Position numbers and translations under genes: made by a program
Assembly: GCF_003255815.1 (NCBI RefSeq)
Contig: NC_037686.1
Location: 61,557,206-61,621,205 of the forward strand
DNA length: 64,000 bases
Direction: 5' to 3'
Origin: Theropithecus gelada
Taxonomy: Eukaryota > Chordata > Mammalia > Primates > Cercopithecidae
The notes under the pieces: model-generated
What the model was told of the DNA's origin: nothing
The model's database searches: none
The model's input: the letters and a program-made list of their open reading frames with translations, nothing else
Part shown: in pieces, positions 12,705-24,140 of the stretch
Numbering within the stretch: the stretch's first letter is position 1
Layout of the letters: each line of letters begins with the position of its first letter

Positions 12705-14589
12705 AGACTAAACCTGCTGGGCAGGTAGTCACAACTACCCTAGACACATTGGTGAGACGCTGCAAGCCAGAGGACAGAAAATGAAAAGAAGTCCTCCAAA
12801 AATTTAGAGGCCTTTCATCTTGGTGAAGTCACTGATGGTCCAATGGTCTGGGACATATCAAGATACTACTTCTAGTAGTGGTGAAGGTCAAGTTGTGGAA
12901 TCTGTTCCCAATCACTAAGAAAGATGTATCAATGTCTGATAAATTTCATCAGATGCTGGAGACAACATGTACCTCGTCTGGGCCCATTACTTCAACTCAT
13001 TTGCTAAGTGACCTAAACACTTGCCAGTTTGGAGTGGGGTCTGTTACAAGGGAAGGCTCTACAGTAGTGCGGGCTCTGCATGGACCGTCAGACCCAGCAA
13101 ATGTGATGTGTTTATCTAGGTGGCAGATTGAGATGCTGGTTGGTGCTTTGGGCAAGTTGATAAGAGAATCACAGTGAAAACACTCAGGATTCTGGAGCAA
13201 AGCCATATTGTCTTCTGCAGGTGTCTATTGACCTTTGGAGAAACAGCTTTCAGTCTTACCAGCTGACTGCTTGAACTCGGACCACCAACTTGCCATGTGA
13301 GCTGAGTTTTTCATCATGACGAGGTGTTGGCTGATCCAGTAAGCCATAAATTTGGACATGTACAGCAGCACTTTATTGTTAAATGGAAGAGATATGTATG
13401 GGATTGGGCTTGATGAGGTCTGCAGGGAATAAGTAAATTGCATGAGGAAGTACCCTAGATGCCTCTGACCTGTGCTTCTGATACACTACCTTCTCCCTCT
13501 CAGGACAGCCTCATGAGGAGGTCTCTATGATGTGTTGTCTTGGGAAGAAAAACTGTGGTCATTTCTGCCTATGGAATTCATTTCACTTCAAATAAGTATA
13601 GCATGCAATTAATTCGTCTCACCGTTAGTCTTCCCCATCCTCCTGAAGCAGCCAGCTTGATTGAAGAGTAGAATGGCATTTGGAAGTCTCCAGTATGGTC
13701 CCAGCCTAGGCTGGGCCCTATCTACCCAGATGGTAACTGTCTGCAGGGCTTGGAGAAAATATGTATCGGGATCTAATAGAAAGTACTATTTCTCCCGTAA
13801 TAAGAATTCATGGGTCTGAGAATCAAGGGGTGAAATGAAAGGAACCTCCTTTCATTATTATTCCTAGTAATCCACAAACAAAATTTTTCCTTCCAGTCTC
13901 TGCCCCCTTAGGCTCTGCTGGTCTAGATCTCTTATTCCAAAGGGAGAAACCCTTCCACCAAGCACCACTTGGTCACTTAGTGTTCCTCATGTCACTAAAT
14001 CAATAAGCAAAGAAGGGGTTGCTGCACTGACTGGGGCATTTGATCCAGATTACTAAGCAGAAATTGAGTGGCTTCTATATAACGGGAGTGAGGAGAGGTT
14101 GTCTGGAATGCAGTGTGTCCTCTGAGTTGCCTCTTAGCTCTCAGATTTTCTGTAACTAAGGTCAATGGAAAATTATAACAACCTGATTAAAACAGAACCT
14201 TTCCAAAAAGAAATTTTACTTTACCTCATTAGGCAAGGAACAGTGGCCAGCTGGGAATTGCTGAGGGCAAAGAGAATATGGGATGGGAAATGGAAGGAGG
14301 TGGTTATAAATACAGTTACGATCATATGACCAGTGGTAGAAACAAGGATTGTAATAGTCATGAGTATTTCTTCTTTAGTTTTGAAATGGATATATATTTG
14401 TATATGCACATACACACATGCTATTCAGAGTATAAACATTTTTGTTTTTTTCATCTCTCTTATCCCCTTATTATCTACTGTAAGCTGTGTTAGTAGAACT
14501 TAACATAGTATTACGCTAAACAGAAGCTTGCCTTAGATACCGTCTTTATTTGGTGATCAAGTGTGGTTCAGGATTATAGCACCATGTGT

Positions 14590-15055
14590 ATAATTGCTGG
14601 TGGCCGCAGGTGGCCTCTGTGGCTTTCTAATGTGTCAACTTGGCTATGCAGAATACTTCCGAATTCCTGTCCTGCATTATTCCTCTGAAGATGAACCACA
14701 AAGTGATCTTATGTGAGAGTGAGGGCAGAAGTCAAGATGTAGACATTTCCAGCTCACACACACGACTGACCTCTGACACCTCCTCAATGGGAGGCATGGC
14801 TGGGTCTGAAGATGTTCCACCTTCATCTAGGTCCTCCTGCTGCTTCTCAGTCAGATTTTGGGTTTAGCACCATCAGGAAGGCTTTGGAAGGGCTCTCAAA
14901 GCACCAAGATCCATGGCAACAAGAACTGAGATGGGTTTCAAGCTCAGGCAGCAGATGCAAAGCTCAGGCAGCAGACACAAAGACCATAGCGTTACAGAGA
15001 TGTTCAACCTGCTCCCACCCACTGTGTAAATTCAAAGTCCCACAGTAAATGTGTG
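14590..15055 (+). mobile_element. Probable 3' LTR remnant of the ERV-L-type element
   Basis: Follows the ERV-L interior directly. TTTCTAATGTGTCAACTTGG is like the opening of LTR16/MLT2-type LTRs. The remainder is too diverged to align by eye. It contains a 20-bp tandem duplication AGCTCAGGCAGCAGA at 14941-14981. Confidence 0.45.
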
Positions 15056-15478
15056 TCGGTGGGGTGGCGGGGGGGAGCGGGGGAGATTGAGGGAGTACAC
15101 ATCTCCTAGTGTTTCTGCTTCAAAGATACATTATACTTTTTAATTTGGCTGTCTCTGGACATATGACATGTTTCTATTTTTGTTTTCTAATTTTCATGGA
15201 AACATGTAGTGGAAATGTTTACTTTGTCATAATCAATATATGAAAACATATAATTTTTTAATTTGTATGTGTGTATAGTCATTCATGAGTAACTGCAAAT
15301 AAACACAGCAGTCTCTATTTGAATGTTTTTAAGGGCAGTATTATTAGGGTATTTATGACATTCTTTTGTTTATTGTTTGAAAATTCTATCTTATCTATCC
15401 ATTCACTGATTTACTCAATGATTCTTTCATTCAAACTCTTATTGAGCATTGAGCCCAGGCAACACAATTTCAACTCTT
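15056..15478. other. Unassigned, with G-rich patch
   Basis: A G-rich run near 15056-15090 (GGTGGCGGGGGGGAGCGGGG) could form a G-quadruplex on the plus strand. The rest is AT-rich and unassigned. Confidence 0.4.
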
Positions 15479-15628
15479 AAAAATGTCATCAGACTGAGGG
15501 TAGTGGCTTATGCCTATAATCCCAACACACTGGGAGGCCAAGGGCAGATTGGCTTGAGGCCAAGAGTTTGCGACCAGCCTAGGCAACATAGCAAAACCCT
15601 GTCTCTACAAAGAAAAAATGTCATTAGA
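15479..15628 (+). mobile_element. Free left Alu monomer (FLAM) with target-site duplication
   Basis: About 120 bp of Alu left-arm text (GTGGCTTATGCCTATAATCC to CCCTGTCTCTACAAAG) with no right arm. It is bounded by direct repeats AAAAATGTCATCAGA (15479-15493) and AAAAATGTCATTAGA (15614-15628), which shows it was inserted as a monomer. Confidence 0.85.
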
Positions 15629-16171
15629 TTTGCAACAGATAGATAAATAAATTGATTTAATTCACTCATAGTGTAATTCTGTACATTAAGCATCAAACCT
15701 AAGTTTATACAATGTCTTATGTGGCCAAGATGGAGGATGAAATTAACACCTCAAGAAAAGTCAGTGTATGCCTCAAAGACCTGTTGATCTGGATTGGTTG
15801 TGTAAGAATTAGTAATACTCAGATATATTCTAAGCAACAGTAGTCAGATATTATGTATTAATAATTTCCTTAAAAATTTTAAACTGTTTACATAAATAAT
15901 TGTTGTTTTCTAAGTTGAATAAAAGGAATAAACCTTTCAGTCTAGGCTCATGGCTTTTCAGCATAATTTATTAATTTATTATTAGTAGCAAAAGCCTTTT
16001 TAAAATCTCCATTAGTCGATTTTGTCCAAACCTTTCTTATCCGTATTTGATATCAAGGTTTTCATCTCACATAAAGGCATTTTGCATCTGTCATTTGAGA
16101 CAGTACTTTTACAGACCCATGTACAATGCTGCTGTAGTGCATTCTGTCTAAAGGCATAATGTATATTTCTA
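15629..16171. other. Unassigned intergenic DNA
   Basis: AT-rich, no gene, no repeat recognised. Confidence 0.4.
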
Positions 16172-16504
16172 TCACATTTGATAATTTTTTTTTTTTTTGA
16201 GACGGAGTCTCGCTCTGTCACCCAGGCTGGAGTGTAGTGGCCAGATCTCAGCTCACTGCAAGCTCCACCTCCCGGGTTTACGCCATTCTCCTGCCTCAGC
16301 CTCCCGAGTACCTGGGACTACAGGCGTCCACCACCTCGCCCGGCTAGTTTTTTGTATTTTTTTTTTTTAGTAGAGACGCGGTTTCACCGTGTTAGCCAGG
16401 ATGGTCTCGATCTCCTGACCTCGTGATCCGCCCATCTCGGCCTCCCAAAGTGCTGGGATTACAGGCTTGAGCCACCACGCCCGGCCTCACATTTGATAAT
16501 TTTT
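16172..16504 (-). mobile_element. AluY of Old World monkey type, with TSD
   Basis: A full-length Alu read in reverse, T tract at left. Variants GTGGCCAGATCTCAGCTC, GGGTTTACGCCATTCTCC, CACCTCGCCCGGCTAG and ACAGGCTTGAGCCACC fit cercopithecid AluY subfamilies. Direct repeats of TCACATTTGATAATTTTT (16172-16189 and 16487-16504) flank it. Confidence 0.92.
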
Positions 16505-17052
16505 AAAAATCTCTGGCTGCAGATTCAAAATTACTCAATTAAAAATATATTGCTTACTGTATTTGCTTTTTAAATAAAAGCATTTATTTTAAAACTTTTT
16601 AAACCTATATAAAAGTTACAAGAAGAGTATAATTGATGATTCTAGGTAAAGAGTACATAGGTGTTATAAACATGTAGCCACAATTGCTTTGTCTATTTGT
16701 CTCTCTAAATATGCACAATAAGAAATATTTATAATTGTTTTAACTACAACATATACAATGACCAAAAGCAGAACGATGGAGTCAGAGCCATGGTACCTTT
16801 CCTCTTCCCTTTCCAACAGGCATCACCCCACTGGAGGCTGGGAATTTTAGCTCCCATTTTGTTTCCTTTTTCTTTTACCATCTGAAGTTATCCAATCCAC
16901 TTCCCTAGGGAAGAAACTGCTTTTGATCACAAAAGTCCAGTAATCTAGAAATGAACTGCACCTGGTTATGAGAACACAGCTGAGTAGATACACCCTCTCA
17001 CGGGTTTTGTATGTGTGTGTGTGTGTGCTCGTGTGTTTTTTCCTATTTTAAA
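16505..17052. other. Unassigned, small GT run
   Basis: No gene. A short (TG)n run lies at about 17010-17028. The remainder is unassigned. Confidence 0.4.
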
Positions 17053-17335
17053 TTTTTTTTTTTTTTGAGACGGAGTCTTGCTCTGTCGCCCAGGCTGGAG
17101 TGCAGTGGCGCAATCTCGGCTCACTGCAAGCTCCGCCTCCCGGGTTCACGCCATTCTCCTGCCTCAGCCTCCCAAGTAGCTGGGACTACAGGCGCCCGCC
17201 ACTGCGCCCGGCTAATTTTTTCTATTTTTAGTAGAGACGGGGTTTCACCATGGTCTCGATCTCCTGACCTTGTGATCCACCCGCCTCGGCCTCCCAAAGT
17301 GCTGGGATTACAGGCGTGAGCCACCGTGCCTGGCC
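17053..17335 (-). mobile_element. AluY
   Basis: A near-complete Alu in reverse with T tract at 17053-17066. It lacks about 15 bp normally present between TTTCACCATG and GTCTCGATC. The flanks share TTAAATTTT, a probable target duplication. Confidence 0.92.
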
Positions 17336-18542
17336 TTAAATTTTGTTTTCTAAATAAATTACTCATGACGATGAAGCCACAAGGTGTGAAACTTCAACGA
17401 ACTGCAGCTCCCAGGGCTCCCTCTACTCCGGACATCCCTCGAAGCCAAGGCTGATTTAAGTCAGTTTGAGCCCTTGCTCATCTCTAGAGGAAGGAGCATA
17501 GAAAAAAAAAAGAGAGAGAGAAAGAATCCCAGCTGAACATAACCTACTTTCTTGTTTACAAGAATAAAAATCCCTTTCCTGAAGCTTCCACTGGGGCTGC
17601 CTGTCGTGAGGAGGCTGTGAAGCACATCATGTTCTTGTACTGGATTCGACCTCTGAATGCTCAGAAGGAAATCTCGCAAAATCCAACTTCTTTCAGAGGC
17701 ACTGACGCTTTTACCTTTCCTAACAGTCATTTCAACCATTAGTTCACAACTTGGAGTACATACCAAAATCCACTGCCGATTTTTTTCTTTCTGTTCTGAC
17801 TTCAAGCGGGAGTTCCTCCAAGACCAACCAAAAAGATTTGCTAAGGTTTATGTGTGTTTTTGTAAATCATCTGAGGTGACACTCATGTAATTCTGATAGG
17901 CACCACTGGTTAAGAATCCCTGATTTAAAATATAGTAATTGACACCACAAAGGCTAACAATTTTAAACTGGCATTTGCAAAAGAGATAATTACTATTTCA
18001 TAGTATTTGAGGGATGGAAATTATTTGGTTACATAAAAGTTTGCACAGTACTTGACATCAAATCTATTCTTATTTTCAATGACTACACAAATTTTAAGAT
18101 TTTAGATCCCAAGCTAACTAATGAAAGAAATCTTCCCCATTAAAATTTAAAATATCTTCAAAGCTAATGACACTTTTATGTTAATTACTTATTTTTCTTG
18201 CTGTGGAATCAGTAAGCACTTAAATGCTTTTGTACCATACGTTTAAAATCTTCAATTAAAATTAAATATATGCTTTTGTTTTTTTTTATCAGAAAACTTT
18301 AACACTCTGGTGATAAAAACATCATGATGTAAAAACAACAGATTCCACACTCACTCATTCATTTGACAAATATTTATTGAACCCATAGTACATGCCAAGC
18401 ATGTTCTAAAACTTGGAATATAGCCTTGAAATAAAACAGATAAAGTCTATGACTATTTGGAGCTTACAGTTAAAGTGCATTTGAGGATAGAAGCAGTCAG
18501 TAAATGAGCAGTTAATATGTATTTTAAAATTTATATAGAACT
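17336..18542. other. Unassigned; possible ancient repeat at 18355-18500
   Basis: No gene. 18355-18500 starts TCATTCATTTGACAAATATT and resembles a widespread ancient mammalian repeat (L2-like, reverse). The 114-codon minus frame at 17461-17805 shows no domain. Confidence 0.35.
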
Positions 18543-18847
18543 GGCCTGGCGTGGTGGTTCATGCCTGTAATCCCAGCACTTTGGGAGGCCAAGCACTTCG
18601 GGCAGATCATAAGGTCAGGAGATTGAGACACTTCTGGCTAACATGGTGAAACCCCGTCTCTACTAAAAATACAAAAAATTAGCTGGGTGTGGTGGCAGGC
18701 ATCTGTAGTCCCAGCTACTTGGGAGGCTGAGGCAGGAGAACGGCGTGAACCTAGGAGGTGGAGCTTGCAGTGAGCCAAGATTGTGCCACCACACTCCAGC
18801 CTGGGCGACAGAGCCAGACTCCATCTCAAAAAAAAAAAAAAAAAAAA
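18543..18847 (+). mobile_element. Alu (S/Y type)
   Basis: A complete Alu dimer in plus orientation with a duplicated GGCCAAGCACTTCGGG patch in the left arm and a poly(A) tail to 18847. The tail runs directly into a truncated L1 with no intervening DNA. Confidence 0.92.
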
Positions 18848-20325
18848 TGCAGAACCAAAAAGGAACCCAAATGGCCAACGCAATCCTAAGCAGAAATAAC
18901 AAAGCTGGAAGAATCACGTTACCCAACTTCAAACTATACTACAAGGCTACACTAACCAAAACAGCATGGTACTGGTACAAAAACAGGCACATAGACCAAT
19001 GGAACATAATAGAGAACTCAGAAATAAGGCTGCACATCTACAACTATCTGATCTTTGACAAAGCTGACAAAAACAAGCAATGGGGAAAAAATCATATTCA
19101 ATAAATGGTGCTGGGATAACTGGCTAACTATATGCAGAAGATTGGAGCTGGACACCTTCCTTATACAAAAATAAACTCAAGATGGATTAAAGACTTCAAT
19201 GTAAAACCCAAAACTATAGAAACTCTGGAAGATAACTTAGGCAATACCATCCTGGACCTAGGAATGGGCAAAGATTTCATGACAAAGACACCAAAAGCAA
19301 TTGCAACAAAAGCAAAAATAGACAAATAGTACCTAATTGAATTTAACAGCTTCTGCACAGCAAAATAAACTATCAACAGAGTAAACAGATAATCTACAGA
19401 ATGGGAGAAACTATACATCTGACACAGGTCTAATAACCAGAATCTATAGGGAACTTAAACAAATTTATAAGAGAAAAGCAACCCCATTAAAAAGTGGGCA
19501 AAGATGTGAACAGACACTTTGAAAAACAGGACATACATGCAGCCAACAAGCATATGAAAAAAAGCTCATTATCACTCATCATTAGCGAAATGCAAATCAA
19601 AATCACAACGAGATGCCATCTCACACCAGTTAGAATGGCTATTATTAAAAAGTCATTTAAAAAAACCCAGATGCTGTCAAGTTTGCAGAGAAACTGAACA
19701 CTTAAACACTGTTGATGGGAATGTAAATTAGTTCAACCATTGTGGAAAGCAGTATGGTGATTTCTCAAAGAGCTAAAAGCAGAACTACCATTTGACCCAA
19801 TAATCCCATTACTGGGTATATACCCAGTGCAATATAAAGCATTCTCCCATAAAGACACATGTACATGAATGTTCATTGCAGCACTGTTCACAATAGCAAA
19901 CACATGGAATCAACCTAAATGCCCATCAATGACAGACTAGATCAAGAAAATGTGGTACATATACACCACGGAATGTTATGCAGCCATAAAAAAGAATAAG
20001 ATCATGTCTTTTGCGGGGACATAAATGGAACTGGAGGCTAATATCCTTAGCAAATTAACACAGGAACAGAAAACCACATACCACATGTTTTCAATTGTAA
20101 GTGGGAGCTGAATGATAAGAGCTTGTGAACACAAAGAAGAAAACAAATACTGGGATATACCTGAGGGTTAAGGTTCAGAGGAGGGAGAGGAGGAAAAGAT
20201 AACTATTGGGTACTGAGCTTAATACCTGGGTGATGTAATAATACTATGTACAATGAATCCCCATAACATATTAATATAACAAACCTTCACATGTATCCCC
20301 AAACCTAAAAAAAAAAAAAAAAAAA
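18848..20325 (+). mobile_element. 5'-truncated L1 (primate-specific type), ORF2 end and 3' UTR
   Basis: About 1.48 kb. It begins within late ORF2, passes through the conserved ORF2 C-terminal text and ends with the L1 3' UTR (TACTGAGCTTAATACCTGGG, CACATGTATCCCC) and an A19 tail. ORF2 is broken by stops near 19105 and 19329, so it is inactive. Frames covering 18745-19104 join Alu and L1 text and are not a gene. Confidence 0.92.
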
Positions 20326-20611
20326 GCACACTGTAAAGGGATGAAGAACCGAAGGCCAGGAGGTCAATTTACAGAGAGTAGGTCATAAAGGCATTAATGA
20401 TAAGGTGATGAAAGTGATTTAGGAAGTCCTGTGGGTATCAAGAAGAATGTTATTCTCATCAGGAGGACCAGAAAGTGCAAAGGAGTATCTGGGTGTGTTC
20501 CAGGAACAGCAGAGGTCAGGAAGCTGGAAGGAAATGAGCCAGGAGATAGGTGCACTGGAGTTAAATGTGTTAACAGTGGGAGGCAGGGAGACTGTTGGAA
20601 AGCATTAGAAG
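20326..20611. other. Unassigned intergenic DNA
   Basis: Between the L1 tail and the next LTR. No gene or repeat recognised. Confidence 0.35.
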
Positions 20612-21252
20612 CTATTTGAATTTGCTGGGGCTGCATAACAAAGTGCCACAAACTGGGTGACTTCAGCAACAGAAACAGTTTCCCAGTTCTGGAGGCTAGA
20701 AGTCCAAGGCATCCACAGGGTCAGTTCTTTTCCAGAGGTGTGAGGAAGAATCAGTTTCTGGCATCTGCCCTAGCTTCTTGTGATTTGCTGGTCATCTTTG
20801 GCATTCCCTGGCTTGTAGAAGCATCATCACTCCATCTCTGCCTTCATCTTCGTGTGGTATTCTCGACGGGTGCTTGTCTGTCTCCAAATTTCCTCTTTAT
20901 ATAAGAATCAAAAAAGAACCTGAATAGCCAAGGTAATCCTAAGTAGAAGGACCAAAGTTGGAGGAATCACATTACCCAACTTCAAACTGTAATACAAAGT
21001 CACAGTGAACAAAACAGCATGGTACTGGTACAAAAACAGGCACATAGACCAATGGAACAGAATGGAGAACCCAGAAATAATGCTGCACATCATAACTATC
21101 TGATATTAGGGCCCACCCTACTCCAGTGAAACCTCATCTTAACTAATTACATCTGCAACAACCCTATTTCCAAATAAGGTCACAATCTGAGGTACCTGGG
21201 GTTAGGACTTCAATGTATGAATTTTTGGGGGACAGAATTCAAGCAGTAACAT
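20612..21252 (-). mobile_element. MLT1-type MaLR LTR split by an L1 fragment
   Basis: Left part 20612-20909 (TTTGCTGGGGCTGCATAACA, CAGTTCTGGAGGCTAGAAGT) and right part 21106-21252 (TAGGGCCCACCC, CCAAATAAGGTCACAATCTG, GACAGAATTCAAGCAGTAAC) form one reverse MLT1 LTR. A stretch of some 15-20 bp expected at the join is missing. Confidence 0.8.
20910..21105 (+). mobile_element. Internal L1 ORF2 fragment inside the LTR
   Basis: 196 bp of L1 ORF2 text (CCAAGGTAATCCTAAGTAGA, CAGCATGGTACTGGTACAAA, AGACCAATGGAACAGAATGG). It has no 3' UTR, no poly(A) and no visible target duplication. It is homologous to but clearly diverged from the L1 at 18860-19060. Confidence 0.85.
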
Positions 21253-21328
21253 AGGCTATGGTAAGGATGTTGGCAATTACACTAAGGAATGTTTTGAGCA
21301 GAAAAATGACTTAACCTGCCTTATATTG

Positions 21329-21723
21329 TGTATTAGTCCATTCTCACATTGCTATAAAGAACTACCTGAGACTGGGTAATTTATGAAGAGAAGAGGTAAT
21401 GTATGAAGAGACTCACAGTTCCACAGGTTGTATAGGAAGCAAATCTGGGGAAGTCTCAGGAAACTTACAATCATGACATAAGGTAAAGGAAGGAGAAGGA
21501 AGCACCTTCTTCGCATGGCGGCCAAAGAGAGAGAGAGCAAAGGGGGAAGTGCCACACACTTTTAAACAACCAGATCTCATGAGAATTCACTCACTATCAA
21601 GAGAAAAGCAAGGGGGAAATCCGTCCCCATAATCCAATCACCTCCCAACAGGCTTCACCTCCAACACTAGGGATTACAATTCAATATGAGATATGGGTGG
21701 GGACACAGAGCCAAACCATATCA
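21329..21723 (-). mobile_element. MaLR solo LTR (MST/THE1 type)
   Basis: Reverse MST/THE1 LTR: TGTATTAGTCCATTCTCACA to GGGTGGGGACACAGAGCCAA and ACCATATCA. The flanking five bases, TATTG and CATTG, look like a diverged target duplication. It has a short (GA)n expansion near 21527. Confidence 0.87.
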
Positions 21724-21956
21724 CATTGTAAAAAAAATGACTTCAGTTCCTCTTTCAACAGTAGACCACAGTCAGGCTATGACGGAAGCTCTTACCAGGG
21801 TAAAGGGTAATGGTGGCCTGAACCCAGATGCTAGTCTTGAAAGCCATGCAAAGTTTGGTTTCTGAATATATTTTAAAGATACAACTGATGGGCATTTCTC
21901 ACAGATTAGATACACGGTGTTGAAGAAAATAAGTCACAGACAGATCCTGGCTTTCT

Positions 21957-22244
21957 GGCCTGTAATTCCAGCACTTTGGGAAGCCGAGGTGGGTGAATCA
22001 CGAGGTCAGGAGATCGAGACCATCCTGGCTAACATGGTGAAACCAGGTCTCTACTGAAAATACAAACAATTAGCCTGGAATGGTGGCACATGCCTGTAAT
22101 CCCAGCTACTCAGGAGGGTGAGGTAGGAGAATTGCTTGAACCTGGGAGGCGGAGGTTGCAGTGAGCCGAGATCATCATGCCACTGCACTCTAGCCTGGGT
22201 GACAGAGCAAGACTCAATCTCAAAAAAAAAAAAAAAAAAAAAAA
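21957..22244 (+). mobile_element. Alu, slightly 5'-truncated
   Basis: Starts at GGCCTGTAATTCCAGCACTT, missing the first bases of the left arm. It ends in a long A tract (22222-22244). Confidence 0.92.
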
Positions 22245-23171
22245 GATAAAATAATGTAACACAGATTTATTAGTTACACAGATTGTGTATACAGCCTCAT
22301 AATTTTAACTATTAATTGTTTACTGTGTTTTTGACTGTGTGTTTATAATTGGAAATAGAATTTCCAGTGGTTGCATCAAACAGATGCAGAAACTGGCAAA
22401 TCAACTTTAATAGAAGAAAACTATTTTTATATAAATTAGTAAATGACCATGGACACTTATGAACTAAGACAATGATGCAAAGATTCCTGTGAAAAATTTA
22501 GATGGGTGGAGAAATAGTCTCAGTTTCTATAAATTCAGCTTCACTGGACTTTTTCATCCACCCAAACAAAACTTGATACATTAAAGTTGGCTAAAAACCT
22601 TTTTGGATCTTTTTGTTATTAAAAGAGGAGACTGTCACACACATGGGCATGGATGGTGGCTTTACTGCTTACATTTATGGACTCACAGAATCTCAGTCTT
22701 GAAGAAACCAATACCGAGGAGTTTTCTAGCTTGAAAAACATTTTCACTGTGAGAACTCTGAGCCTCCAACAGCCCATTTTATCTCGGGATATTCTTTTTG
22801 TTGTTTCCTTACCTTGAACTGCGTTCAATTTCTCTGTTAACCTCTATCCATGGAACTACCACAGTTGCAGACATGCTGAGTAAATCTGACCCCTTCATAT
22901 ATTTGAAGCAAGCTGGTATGTTCTGTTTTGTCTTGGTCACTAACCCTCTGAGTCCCAGAGATCAATTATCAGTGCTCTTATGTTGAACAATAGATTGTGT
23001 AAGAAGAGAAACTAAGAAAAACAGAAAAATGGAAGATTTCCAATTGAGCATTTTAAGTAAAAACTGAACAATCACAGTAGCTAAAAACTTAATGAAGACT
23101 GAAGCTATGACTGTTTTTTGCTGCTGTATATTCAATAGAATAAAAGATATTTCTTAAACGTTTATTGAAAG
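22245..23171. other. Unassigned intergenic DNA
   Basis: No gene. Short frames on both strands near 22619-22986 overlap and show no domain. Confidence 0.4.
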
Positions 23172-23405
23172 AATAAATCTGGGCAAAGCAGAAAGATTGC
23201 TTAAAGCCAGGAGTTCGAGACTCACCTCTGCTTACAAAAAATTTAAAAATTAGCTGAATGTGGTGTGTGTGCCTATAGTCCTAGCTACTTGGAGGTTGAA
23301 GCAGGAGGATCACTTGAGCCCAGGAGTTCTAGGCTGCAATGAGCTATGATCGTGCCACTGCACTCCAGCCTGGGCAACACAGTGAGACTCTGCTTCTAAA
23401 AATAA
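23172..23405 (+). mobile_element. Old Alu (AluJ type) with left-arm deletion
   Basis: GAAAGATTGCTTAAAGCCAG to GAGACTCTGCTTCTAAAAAT. It shows AluJ-like diagnostic text (GGAGGATCACTTGAGCCCAG, GCTATGATCGTGCCACTGCA) and a shortened left arm. Confidence 0.8.
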
Positions 23406-23904
23406 ATTTAAAAACAGAATAAATCACACAAAAAATTGCCACTTCTCATTAGTTATCATTTCAGTTTACCAGAGATGAGCTTAGTGAAAAGTTGAGCACT
23501 TGACTACAGTGAGGTATGCTAGCAAGAAAATCAGATAATTTTCCTATCTATATTCAATATTCATTATTTTAAATCTGACATTTATGTCTTTCTATTCACA
23601 TACATCAATCAATAATCTTACTGGTTTATATCTGCTTATGTATATTCATTTTCACTAGAAGCACAGAAACCAGAGGATTTTTCCAAGACATCTGAACCTA
23701 AATATTTGTAATTGTTTAATTTTTATGTCAAACTAATTTTTTTCATTTCTATCCTGTTAGAACTTACATTGCAGAAAGTAGCCAAGCAAACTTAAAACAT
23801 TAGAATTTCACATTCCTGATGACTTGGCTTTTCTCTGTGGTAAATAATGGTATAAATTCTAAATAAAGTGAGAAATCAATTAAATCTAAAAAACATTATA
23901 GTTA

Positions 23905-24140
23905 ATATTTTAGCTGTTACTGTATGCCAGTCACCGTTCTAAATACGTGTCATGTGCAACTCATTTCTCTTCACAATCCAACGAGATAGGTGCCATCATC
24001 CTCCAATTAGACAACGCGGGAGCAGAATGATTAAGTGGCTCTCTCAACTTTACACAGGTAAATGACAGAAAGAGCTGAACCAGGGAGTGTGACACCGGAC
24101 CTTCCACACACACCGTGCAATACAGCCACTCAACAGTGAT
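23905..24140 (-). repeat. MIR (reverse)
   Basis: TGTATGCCAGTCACCGTTCT, ACGAGATAGGTGCCATCATC and AAATGACAGAAAGAGCTGAA follow the reverse MIR consensus, including the core. It is an ancient tRNA-derived SINE. Confidence 0.75.

Larger units (their letters stand above)
10590..14580 (+). mobile_element. Decayed ERV-L (class III) interior: RT, RNase H, integrase and dUTPase-like pieces
   Basis: An ancient endogenous retrovirus interior, non-functional. From left to right on the plus strand the text resembles ERV-L pol: an RT N-terminal piece (about 10740-11040), an RT end/RNase H connection (about 12770-13450), the integrase C-terminal region (about 13640-13790), then a stretch that in ERV-L follows integrase and encodes a dUTPase (about 13830-14200), and 3' non-coding interior to about 14580. 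All parts carry stops and frameshifts. It is interrupted by a minisatellite (11913-12245) and an antisense MLT1 LTR (12318-12704). The 99-codon frame at 12878-13177 is a surviving piece, not a gene. Assignment rests on remembered ERV-L layout. Confidence 0.7.

Noticed and set aside
12878..13177. 99-codon plus-strand frame
   Set aside because: It lies inside the decayed ERV-L pol relic and is a surviving scrap, not a host gene.
17011..17366. Frames of about 80-100 codons on both strands
   Set aside because: Alu translations; the same protein-like text recurs at 18638-18932, 24710-24994, 46278-46813 and 53368-53616.
18745..19104. 119-codon plus-strand frame
   Set aside because: It starts in Alu text, passes through the poly(A) as a lysine run and ends in L1 ORF2 text; a chance fusion of two repeats.
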